Shown one piece after another: positions 1-5,657 of a stretch of DNA of 9,859 nt. Made by a program: the position numbers and the translations under genes. Position 1 is the first letter of the stretch, and the number at the start of each line of letters is the position of its first letter. Below the pieces are notes generated by a model that saw only the letters and a list, made by a program, of their open reading frames with translations, was not told the DNA's origin and did no database searches. The DNA is from Pseudomonadota bacterium (GTDB lineage: Bacteria; Pseudomonadota; Alphaproteobacteria; Rhizobiales; Xanthobacteraceae), in the NCBI GenBank assembly GCA_023442085.1, contig JAEZMT010000060.1:1-9859 (forward strand), read 5' to 3'.

Positions 1-965
1 GTCACGGCCCGGCGGAACAGGGGGGCGAGCGCATATTCATCCGAAAAACCGATGGCGCCGTGCATCTGCACGCAGTCCTTCAGGAGGCTGCGCGCAGTGG
101 ACGAGGCCTTCGCCTTGGCCATGGCGCAGGCGATCCCCTCTTTTTCGCCGCCGACGCTCAGGGCGGCCTCGCACACCAGCGCCCATGCCGCCGTATGGGC
201 GACATGGAAAGACGCTGCCCGGTGCTGAAGCGCTTGGAACGAGCCGATAGGCTGGCCGAACTGGGTTCGGACGCCGAGATAATCGATCGTGAGGTCGAGC
301 GCGCCGCGCACAAGGCCCATCAGGGTGGCGGCAGCACCGAGGCGCAGACGGTTGACGGCCCTGTGATAGGCCGCCTCCGCCCGCGCACCACGTGCCAGTT
401 CGAGGCCGGCGCTTGCGGGGAGAGAAAAGACCCGCTGACCGCTGCCGTCGATGGTCCGCCGCAACGGCGCGTCCGCAAGGTCGGCGGCCGGCACTGCAAT
501 CAGCCGGAAGGCGTCGCCCTTCCCTTCTGCGCAGATGACCTCGTCAGCCCAATCCGCATCGAACAGCACGAAGTCCGCATCGGGCGACAGGGGGAAGGCG
601 CCAGCTTCAGCCATCAGGACGATCGCCTTGCCGCTGACCAGCTGCCCCAGCAGAGCGGCGGCTGCCGGGCTTTCGCAGGCGGCGAGGAGCGGAGCAATGG
701 CCAGAACGGCCGGCAGCGGCTCCGGCGCCAGCGTCGCGGCTGCGCCTTCGAGCAGCATCACCATGTCGAGTACGGTGCCGCCCCATCCGCCGGAGGCCTC
801 GGGAACGAGCAGCCCCGGCCAGCCGGCGCCGGCGATGTCTGCCCACGGAGCCCGGTCGATGCGCGGCCACGCCTCGCTGGCGGCGCGGGTCCGCGCGACC
901 CCGTCGCCGAGGAGCTGGACCAGGCTGTCCCGCATAAGAACCTGCTCGGGCGTGGGCTCGATCAT
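1..965 (-). CDS. Acyl-CoA dehydrogenase, small-subunit type (3' end cut by window edge)
   Basis: The first 321 residues of a flavin-dependent acyl-CoA dehydrogenase are visible; the C-terminus lies beyond base 1. The start ATG (963-965) overlaps the stop of the upstream dehydrogenase as ATGA, which implies translational coupling. The family is shown by RTQFGQPIGSFQALQH (residues 233-248), the hallmark helix of the C-terminal FAD domain, and by QMHGAIGFSDEY (300-311). The N-terminal helical domain (about 1-115) and a shortened middle beta domain (about 115-185) are recognisable. The middle domain lacks the well-conserved substrate and flavin motifs of the neighbour, as is usual for small subunits of paired dehydrogenases (FadE28/FadE29 or PimC/PimD style). 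At the helix-G position, where isovaleryl-CoA dehydrogenase carries its catalytic base, this protein has Asn205 (AVNRLRLG). It therefore probably acts as the partner of the large subunit in a heteromer. The substrate is unknown. Confidence 0.9.
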   Translation of the reverse strand, partial: MIEPTPEQVLMRDSLVQLLGDGVARTRAASEAWPRIDRAPWADIAGAGWPGLLVPEASGGWGGTVLDMVMLLEGAAATLAPEPLPAVLAIAPLLAACESPAAAALLGQLVSGKAIVLMAEAGAFPLSPDADFVLFDADWADEVICAEGKGDAFRLIAVPAADLADAPLRRTIDGSGQRVFSLPASAGLELARGARAEAAYHRAVNRLRLGAAATLMGLVRGALDLTIDYLGVRTQFGQPIGSFQALQHRAASFHVAHTAAWALVCEAALSVGGEKEGIACAMAKAKASSTARSLLKDCVQMHGAIGFSDEYALAPLFRRAV

Positions 966-2116
966 GGCCGCTTCCCCTTTGGAAGTTTCAACACGCGGTC
1001 CGCGATAAGCCCGCGCTGGATCTCGTTGGTGCCGCCGTAGATGGACAGGCGGTGGGACTGGAGGAACAGCTCGCTGAAGTCGATCACCGCGCCCGCGACC
1101 TGCTCGGGCAGCTTCAGCGCTGCGGCGGAGCCGGCCAGTTCCTGGGCAATGTCGAGCACCCGCTGGGTCGTCTCGGTGGAGAGGATCTTGAGACCGGAGG
1201 GATCGCCCGCCTTGCCACTGGCGACGCCGGTCAGGATCTGGAGGAAGGCCGCGGTGAGCGCCGCCACCTCCATCTCCGCCTCCGCAACCATAAGACGCCC
1301 GGCTCCACCGAGCGCCGGCCCCAGCGCCCCCGCCATCCGGCGCACGCGCTCCAGCGCGCGCAGGGCGTGGGAGGGTGCGCCGAGCTGGATGCGTTCCTCG
1401 TCGAGCAGGGCGGTCACGATGGACCAGCCGCCGTCGAGCGGACCCACCACGTTCGCGCGGGGCACCCGAACCTCGTCGAAGAACACCTCGCAGAACTCGT
1501 TTTCGTCGGCGAGGGTGCGGATGGGGCGGCGGGTGATGCCGGGCGATGTCAGATCGATGAGGAGGAAGGTGATGCCCTGCCGGCGGGGCAATTCCTCGTT
1601 GGTGCGCACGAGGGCATAGATCCAGTCCGCATGGTGGCCCCAGGTAGTCCAGATCTTGTGGCCGGTGACGACGATCTCGTCCCCCTCCACATGCCCGCGC
1701 GTCCGCAGGGACGCGAGATCGGAACCCGCGCCGGGCTCCGAATAGCCCTGGCACCAGATGACATCCCCCTTGAGGATCGCCGGCAAATGGCGCGCCTGCT
1801 GCTCCGGCGTGCCGAAGCGCTGGAGGATGGGGCCGATCTGGTTGAGACCCTGGGTGGGCAGCTCCGGCGCGCCGATACGCGCGGCCTCCTCCATCAGGAT
1901 CACCTGCTCGACCGGCGAGGCGCCCATGCCGCCGAACGCCTTCGGCCAGTGCGGCGCGATCCATCCCCGCTGCGACAGGCGGCGATACCAGCCGAGCGCC
2001 CGCGTCGGCTCGGGCCGGAAGGTGAGGTCGCGAAGGTCGTGCGGAAGCTCGGCTTCGTACCAGCCGCGCACCTCGCGGCGGAAGGCCTGCTCCGCCGCGG
2101 TTTCAATCCTGAGCAT
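962..2116 (-). CDS. Acyl-CoA dehydrogenase, large-subunit type
   Basis: A complete 384-residue protein, normal length for the family, which oxidises an acyl-CoA to its 2,3-enoyl-CoA with FAD and passes the electrons to ETF. Domains in order are an N-terminal helical domain (about 1-118), a beta domain with CQGYSEPGAGSDL (122-134) and TGHKIWTTWGHHADW (151-165), and a C-terminal helical FAD domain ending in IYGGTNEIQRG (359-369). The last motif has Gly where medium-chain dehydrogenases carry the catalytic Glu (YEGT). LLDEERIQLG (237-246) instead puts Glu241 just before Arg242, matching the helix-G catalytic Glu of isovaleryl-CoA dehydrogenase. The start overlaps the DUF35 stop by 14 nt and has a purine-rich AGGGGG about 6 nt upstream. 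It is coupled by a 4-nt overlap to the small dehydrogenase, and the two probably form one heteromeric enzyme. The substrate is not deducible, but the helix-G base is common with branched or bulky acyl chains. Confidence 0.94.
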   Translation of the reverse strand: MLRIETAAEQAFRREVRGWYEAELPHDLRDLTFRPEPTRALGWYRRLSQRGWIAPHWPKAFGGMGASPVEQVILMEEAARIGAPELPTQGLNQIGPILQRFGTPEQQARHLPAILKGDVIWCQGYSEPGAGSDLASLRTRGHVEGDEIVVTGHKIWTTWGHHADWIYALVRTNEELPRRQGITFLLIDLTSPGITRRPIRTLADENEFCEVFFDEVRVPRANVVGPLDGGWSIVTALLDEERIQLGAPSHALRALERVRRMAGALGPALGGAGRLMVAEAEMEVAALTAAFLQILTGVASGKAGDPSGLKILSTETTQRVLDIAQELAGSAAALKLPEQVAGAVIDFSELFLQSHRLSIYGGTNEIQRGLIADRVLKLPKGKRP

Positions 2117-2543
2117 CGGCCGCCCCCTGCGCCAGCGTCCGGAAGGCGGGATAGGGCGTGCCGTCGGCGAGATGGTCCCACGCCAGCTCCACCGCGGCGC
2201 CGATGCCCACGCGCTCGGACGGACTGTCGATGATGTTGGCGATGAGACGAACGCCCTCGGCCAGTTCCACGGTCGCCACCGTCAGCGGCAGCCGGCCGGC
2301 GAGCCCCGGCCCCGGCACCCGCACAACCGTCACGGCGTAGATCGTGCCAAGGCCGCTCACCTGCCGCCAGGCGACGTTCTGGCTGCCGGTGTAGACGCTG
2401 AGCGGATGGGGCGGATGCTGGAAGCGGCCCGTATCGAGGCACATCTGGAGCATAAGCCGGCCATCCCGGGCGCCATCCCAGAACGGCTGCGAGGGGACAT
2501 AACGGTTGGCGGCCGGCACCGGCCTTGCTTCGGTTTCGGCCAT
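2103..2543 (-). CDS. DUF35-family OB-fold protein, thiolase partner, without zinc-ribbon cysteines
   Basis: A 146-residue protein of the DUF35 (OB-fold, rubredoxin-like zinc ribbon) family. These proteins bind thiolase-like partners and help dock the acyl-CoA; ChsH2 with Ltp2 and BbsA with BbsB are characterised cases. The N-terminal helix-hairpin shows as QPFWDGARDGRLMLQMC (19-35), followed by the remnant ribbon TGRFQHPP (38-45) and the OB-fold with VSGLGTIYAVTVVRV (62-76), LPLTVATVELAEGVRL (85-100) and VGIGAAVELAWDH (112-124). A normal ribbon has two CxxC pairs. Here only Cys35 remains, so zinc binding is unlikely. The ATG follows the thiolase stop by one base (TGAGATG) with a strong GGAGGTG just upstream, and the stop overlaps the large dehydrogenase start by 14 nt. 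This tight packing supports a complex with the thiolase-like protein. Confidence 0.88.
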   Translation of the reverse strand: MAETEARPVPAANRYVPSQPFWDGARDGRLMLQMCLDTGRFQHPPHPLSVYTGSQNVAWRQVSGLGTIYAVTVVRVPGPGLAGRLPLTVATVELAEGVRLIANIIDSPSERVGIGAAVELAWDHLADGTPYPAFRTLAQGAADAQD

Positions 2544-2544
2544 C

Positions 2545-3711
2545 TCACACCTCCAGGATCATCGCGGCGCTGCAACCCCAGTTGCGGCCATAGGGGATGA
2601 CGCCGATGCCCGTGACCAGCGCGTTGCGCACCCCGGGCACCTGCCGTTCGCCGCCCTCGCCGAAGAGCTGCCGCACGGCTTCGGCAAGGTTCAGCCCGCC
2701 GCTGGCGAGGCCTGGCTGTCCGGCCGAGATCTGGCCGCCGCCAGTGTTGAGCGGTAGCGTTCCGCTGAACGAGAGATCCGTGTCGCGCACGAAGGCCGAG
2801 CCCTCGCCCGTGCCGCAGAAGCCGAACGCCTCCAGCTGCATCAGCACGGCGATGGTGAAGTCGTCATAGGGCTGGAACATGCCGATGCCGGCGGGGGTGA
2901 GGCCCGCCTTGGCGAAGACTTTCGGCGCGATGCGGTAGAAGCCGCTTTCGGTAATATCGGCCAGCGGGTCGGCGCCGTTGTGATTGGTCACCTCGGCATA
3001 GGCGGTGGGATGGGCGACCTTCTCGATGCCGCGGGCGCGGGCCTCCTCCGCGCTCATCACGAGGAAGGCGTTCGCACCGTCGCAATACATCACGCAGTCG
3101 AGCACGCGCAGCGGATCGGCGATCGATCGGGACGCCAGATAATCGTCCATCGTCAGCGGCTTGCGGAACTTGTCGAGGGCGTTGGGATTGCGCAGCGCGT
3201 GCTCGCGTTGGGTGATCGCGATCTTGCCTAGCGCGCTGAGATCAAGCCCATACTGATGATCGTAGCGGCTCATGAGCAGCCCGAAGGTGGCCGGCGGCCC
3301 CTGCACGCCCTGCGGATCCTGAAACTCCGGCCGGTAGGCGCCGTAGTTCGCCCGGAAGGCGGTGCTCGGCGCATCGGCGGAGAGGACGACCGCGATGCGG
3401 CACGCGCCCTCGCGAATGGCCCACATGGCCCGCGCAACGCCGCCCGCAGCCGAGCAGCCGCCGATGCCGCCGGCGTTGAGCCATGTGGGGGTCAGACCAA
3501 GTGCATCAGCCATGTAGACGGCGAAGAAGGGATTGGTACCCTCGCTCAGGGCCAAAGTCACCGAGAGGCCGTCGATCTCGTCCTTCCCAATGCCGGTCTT
3601 CTCAAGCAGTTCGCTCAGCGCGAGGCCGGCGAAATCATAGGCCGACCGGCCGCTCTGGTAGACCACCTTGGTCTCGGCATAGCCGGCGATGACCACGTCT
3701 GTCCGTGCCAT
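2545..3711 (-). CDS. Thiolase-like protein (SCP-x/lipid-transfer type; possible acyl-CoA aldolase)
   Basis: The protein has 388 residues from the chosen start, usual length for the thiolase superfamily. The frame is open 13 codons further upstream (ATG at 3750), but a GGAGGT site seven nucleotides before the ATG at 3709-3711 and the N-terminus MARTDVVIAGYAET favour this start. The N-terminal half holds the nucleophile-loop region AGGIGGCSAAGG (80-91), where Cys86 sits at or one residue beside the expected nucleophile position. The C-terminal half holds FQPYDDFTIAVL (279-290), LEAFGFCGTGEG (293-304) and LNTGGGQISAGQPGLASGG (321-339). In the last motif Gln332 replaces the catalytic His of GHP, and no CxG cysteine is evident near residues 366-374 (LVTGIGVIP). 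It belongs to the thiolase-like proteins that pair with DUF35 partners. These include steroid retroaldolases (Ltp2) and BbsB-type thiolases, so either carbon-carbon cleavage chemistry is possible. Family membership is secure; the reaction is not. Confidence 0.9.
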   Translation of the reverse strand: MARTDVVIAGYAETKVVYQSGRSAYDFAGLALSELLEKTGIGKDEIDGLSVTLALSEGTNPFFAVYMADALGLTPTWLNAGGIGGCSAAGGVARAMWAIREGACRIAVVLSADAPSTAFRANYGAYRPEFQDPQGVQGPPATFGLLMSRYDHQYGLDLSALGKIAITQREHALRNPNALDKFRKPLTMDDYLASRSIADPLRVLDCVMYCDGANAFLVMSAEEARARGIEKVAHPTAYAEVTNHNGADPLADITESGFYRIAPKVFAKAGLTPAGIGMFQPYDDFTIAVLMQLEAFGFCGTGEGSAFVRDTDLSFSGTLPLNTGGGQISAGQPGLASGGLNLAEAVRQLFGEGGERQVPGVRNALVTGIGVIPYGRNWGCSAAMILEV

Positions 3712-3717
3712 TCTGGC

Positions 3718-3723
3718 ACCTCC
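3718..3723 (-). promoter_or_regulatory. Ribosome binding site of the thiolase-like gene
   Basis: GGAGGT on the minus strand lies 6-7 nt before the ATG at 3709-3711. It decides the start in favour of that ATG over the in-frame ATG at 3750, which would place this site inside the coding sequence. Confidence 0.75.
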
Positions 3724-3751
3724 GGATGATGAAGCTGGGACGGCCGGCACG

Positions 3752-3763
3752 AAGGCATGCCTT
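3752..3763. repeat. Perfect 12-bp palindrome
   Basis: AAGGCATGCCTT is fully self-complementary and lies in the ATPase/thiolase gap, between the 10-bp hairpin and the thiolase ribosome binding site. It has no loop, so it would work better as a DNA operator than as an RNA hairpin. A chance occurrence is possible. Confidence 0.35.
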
Positions 3764-3769
3764 GCCGGT

Positions 3770-3794
3770 CACCGGCGGCGCGGGGCCGCCGGTG
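3770..3794 (-). promoter_or_regulatory. Strong intergenic hairpin between the ABC ATPase and thiolase genes
   Basis: On the minus strand CACCGGCGGC, a 5-nt loop (CCCGC) and GCCGCCGGTG form a perfect 10-bp stem, with 9 of the 10 pairs in the stem GC or adjoining GC. It lies in the only sizeable gap (3712-3817) of the lower operon. No U-tract follows, so it is not a typical intrinsic terminator. A role in RNA processing or stability, or partial termination that lowers pathway-enzyme expression relative to the transporter, is more likely. A short CCGGTCACCGG dyad at 3765-3775 overlaps one arm and could compete with the stem. Confidence 0.55.
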
Positions 3795-3817
3795 CTGGAA
3801 GAAGGATGGGCGGGCGA

Positions 3818-4612
3818 TCAGCCGGCCGGGATGGGGGCGAGGCTCTCCTCGTCGTCCGCCTCGCCCTCGCCGCCCATGGCTTCGGCGATGCGGGCGTGAC
3901 AGGCGCGCACGCGGGCGGGATCGGCGCGCAAGACTGGCGTGATCTCCTCCGTCAGCACGATGCGCGCGCCCGGATTGAGCACGATGGCCCGGTCCGCGAT
4001 CTCGATGGCATCCTCGATGCGGTGGGTTACGAACAGGCAGGTCTTGCCGAACTCTTTGGCGATACGATGGAAATCGCGCCGCAGCTTGCCCGCCGTCGCA
4101 TGGTCGAGCTGGCTGAAGGACTCGTCGAGGAACACGATGGCCGGGTCCACCGCGAGGGCGCGGGCCAGCGACACGCGCTGGCGCATGCCGCCGGACAGTT
4201 CGTGGACATATTTGTCCTGCGCGCCCTTGAGGTTCACCCGCTCCAGCCAGGCCAGCGCCCGCGTGCGGGCTTCCGCCTTCGGCACACCGAGAATGAGGAG
4301 GCCAAGTTCGGCATTCTCCACCGCCGTGCGCCACGGCAGCAGCCGGTCCGTCTGGAAGGAAACGGCGATCCGCCCCTTCAGCTCGCGAAACTGCGCATGG
4401 GGATCGAAGCCGGCGACGCGGATCGAGCCCTGGTCCGGCCCGATGGTCCCCATCACCAGATTGAGCACCGTGCTCTTGCCGGCGCCGGTGCGTCCCAAGA
4501 GCGCGACGATTTCGCCGGGCTCCACGCGCAGGCTGAAGTCATCCACCGCGACGAAGCCGGCGAAGCTCTTGTGGATATTGCGGATCTCGATGACCGGATC
4601 GATCGTGCCCAT
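3818..4612 (-). CDS. ABC transporter ATP-binding protein, NitT/TauT family
   Basis: A 264-residue cytoplasmic ATPase that energises import with the adjacent permease. Visible motifs are Walker A GRTGAGKST (40-48), Q-loop Gln87 in FQTDRLLPWRTAVEN, signature LSGGMRQR (139-146), Walker B AIVFLDES (158-165) with catalytic Glu164, D-loop SQLD (167-170) and switch His197 (VTHR). The Q-loop context LLPW-T-EN is typical of the nitrate/sulfonate/taurine group (SsuB/TauB-like). Two small departures are a Ser after the catalytic Glu, where Pro is usual, and an acidic tail (GGEGEADDEES, 247-257) beyond the normal core. The ATG overlaps the permease stop as TGATG, and no good ribosome site is seen, so translation is probably coupled. 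The frame stays open for about 390 further codons upstream, but that stretch is the permease gene read in another frame. The substrate class (an organic anion) is inferred from the family and neighbours. Confidence 0.95.
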   Translation of the reverse strand: MGTIDPVIEIRNIHKSFAGFVAVDDFSLRVEPGEIVALLGRTGAGKSTVLNLVMGTIGPDQGSIRVAGFDPHAQFRELKGRIAVSFQTDRLLPWRTAVENAELGLLILGVPKAEARTRALAWLERVNLKGAQDKYVHELSGGMRQRVSLARALAVDPAIVFLDESFSQLDHATAGKLRRDFHRIAKEFGKTCLFVTHRIEDAIEIADRAIVLNPGARIVLTEEITPVLRADPARVRACHARIAEAMGGEGEADDEESLAPIPAG

Positions 4613-5439
4613 CACCGCACCGCCACTTCCGGCCGCCACTTCAGGAACAGCTTCTCGATGGCCGAGACGCCCCACTGCAAGGCGATGTTGAGGATGACCA
4701 GCAGGAAGGTCCAGGCAAACACCTGATCGATGCGGAAGCTCGACTGGGCAAGGCTCATGCGCGAGCCGATCCCGATGGCCGAGGCCACCAGCTCGGCGAA
4801 CACCGCCATGCGGATGGCGTAGCCGACGACCGACTTGGTGGTGATGAAGATGTAAGGGACGATGTGCGGCATGATCATGTAGCGCAGCATCTGCCAGCGG
4901 CTCGGGCGGAAGCTCTCCACCATGTCCACCAGATCCTTGGGCAGGGCGCGGATGCCCTCGTAGACGTTCATGGCGTAGAAGGGCAGCAGGATCACGGTGA
5001 GGATGAAGAAGATCCGCGTCTCGGTGTCCTTGAACCAGAACACCGCGATCAGCATCCAGGAGAGCGCCGGAATGCCGGTGTCGATCACGATGATGGCGCG
5101 CAGGAAGGGGCGCACCAGCGGGACCATGCCCATGATGGCACCCACAATCACCCCCGCAACCAGCGAGAAGGCTAGCGCCGCGGCGAGGCGCGCCAGCGTC
5201 ACCAGCACGTGCATGCGGTCGCCGAAGAGGATGTCGCCGGTGGCGTGGAGCACGCTCATGGGCGAGGGCATAATGTAATCGGGAACGTGGCTGCTGGCGA
5301 TCTGCATCGCGATGACCATGACCGCGACCACGACCAGCGTCGCCACCAGGTCGCTTTGGCCCGAGCCGCGCCTCGAAGCCTTGCGGGCGGGCGCCGGCCG
5401 CAAAGGCGGCCGCCCTGTCGCAACAAGGTTGTCGCTCAT
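4612..5439 (-). CDS. ABC transporter permease, NitT/TauT family
   Basis: A 275-residue inner-membrane permease of the BPD-transport (SsuC/TauC-like) family. A basic cytoplasmic N-terminus (1-29) precedes about six hydrophobic segments, near 31-49, 86-107, 116-136, 143-159, 201-222 and 240-258. The motifs DYIMPSPMSVL (54-64) and the EAA-type coupling loop (about 161-198, containing SRWQMLRYMIMPHIVPYI) fix the family. The loop is divergent: the usual LGAS reads FRPS (177-180), so the conserved Gly is Arg178. It is the first gene of the lower minus-strand block and faces the LysR gene across a 218-bp control region. The nearest strong purine tract (GGGAGG) is about 12 nt before the ATG, with a weaker AAAAGG nearer. 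It probably works as a homodimer, since only one permease is present. Confidence 0.94.
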   Translation of the reverse strand: MSDNLVATGRPPLRPAPARKASRRGSGQSDLVATLVVVAVMVIAMQIASSHVPDYIMPSPMSVLHATGDILFGDRMHVLVTLARLAAALAFSLVAGVIVGAIMGMVPLVRPFLRAIIVIDTGIPALSWMLIAVFWFKDTETRIFFILTVILLPFYAMNVYEGIRALPKDLVDMVESFRPSRWQMLRYMIMPHIVPYIFITTKSVVGYAIRMAVFAELVASAIGIGSRMSLAQSSFRIDQVFAWTFLLVILNIALQWGVSAIEKLFLKWRPEVAVR

Positions 5440-5560
5440 CGTGTGCCTTTTCCTCCCGCATTGCCCGCCTTGGGTGCGCCGGCATCTGCGCGCGCTTGGC
5501 GGATGGTGCTATTGCGGCGCAGGAACCGGAGCCCCGCGCCGAAGCACTTCGTTGAACAGG

Positions 5561-5587
5561 ACCATAGCACCCCCGCCCGTGGTACAA
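5561..5587 (-). promoter_or_regulatory. Possible promoter of the permease operon
   Basis: On the minus strand TTGTAC (5582-5587) is followed after 15 nt by TATGGT (5561-5566), preceded by TGC, which makes an extended -10 (TGCTATGGT). The spacing is short, but the extended -10 can offset that. Transcription would start near 5554, leaving a leader of about 115 nt. Predicted by eye only. Confidence 0.3.
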
Positions 5588-5588
5588 A

Positions 5589-5602
5589 GCGCGGATTCGC
5601 GC
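5589..5602. repeat. GC-rich dyad in the divergent control region
   Basis: GCGCG, a 4-nt spacer (GATT) and CGCGC form an inverted repeat between the T-N11-A dyad and the proposed -35 of the permease promoter, where a LysR activation site could lie. GC-rich dyads of this size also arise by chance in such a genome. Confidence 0.25.
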
Positions 5603-5608
5603 AGCGCG

Positions 5609-5637
5609 TTGTTCCAAAATTGGGACGATGCTAGAAA
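5609..5637 (+). promoter_or_regulatory. Possible lysR promoter
   Basis: TTGTTC (5609-5614), a 17-nt spacer and TAGAAA (5632-5637) form a moderate sigma-70-like promoter just upstream of the regulator. The T-N11-A dyad falls between and over these boxes, so bound regulator would be expected to repress its own gene, as is usual for LysR-type regulators. Predicted by eye only. Confidence 0.3.
5611..5626. promoter_or_regulatory. Candidate LysR-type binding site (T-N11-A dyad)
   Basis: GTTCCAA, a 2-nt centre and TTGGGAC form an inverted repeat with one mismatch in seven pairs. T5613 and A5625 satisfy the T-N11-A consensus of LysR-family sites. It is the most AT-rich, best-formed dyad in the 218-bp space between the divergent regulator and permease genes. 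Its centre is about 64 bp upstream of the predicted permease transcription start, the classical position of a LysR recognition site, and it overlaps the predicted regulator promoter. Confidence 0.55.
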
Positions 5638-5646
5638 CGTCGCACC

Positions 5647-5652
5647 GGGAGG
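5647..5652 (+). promoter_or_regulatory. Ribosome binding site of the LysR gene
   Basis: GGGAGG lies 5 nt before the ATG at 5658-5660. It favours that start over the in-frame ATG at 5628, ten codons upstream, which would add the unconserved MLETSHREEE before the family's normal N-terminus. Confidence 0.75.
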
Positions 5653-5657
5653 AAGAG

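Noticed and set aside
60..2233. Long plus-strand open frames opposite the dehydrogenases (up to 393 codons)
   Set aside because: They are antisense shadows of high-GC genes: biased Arg/Ala/Gly composition, no recognisable domain, and they lie opposite two clear dehydrogenases.
3770..3794. Intrinsic terminator at the ATPase/thiolase gap
   Set aside because: The stem is strong, but no run of U follows it in the minus-strand direction.
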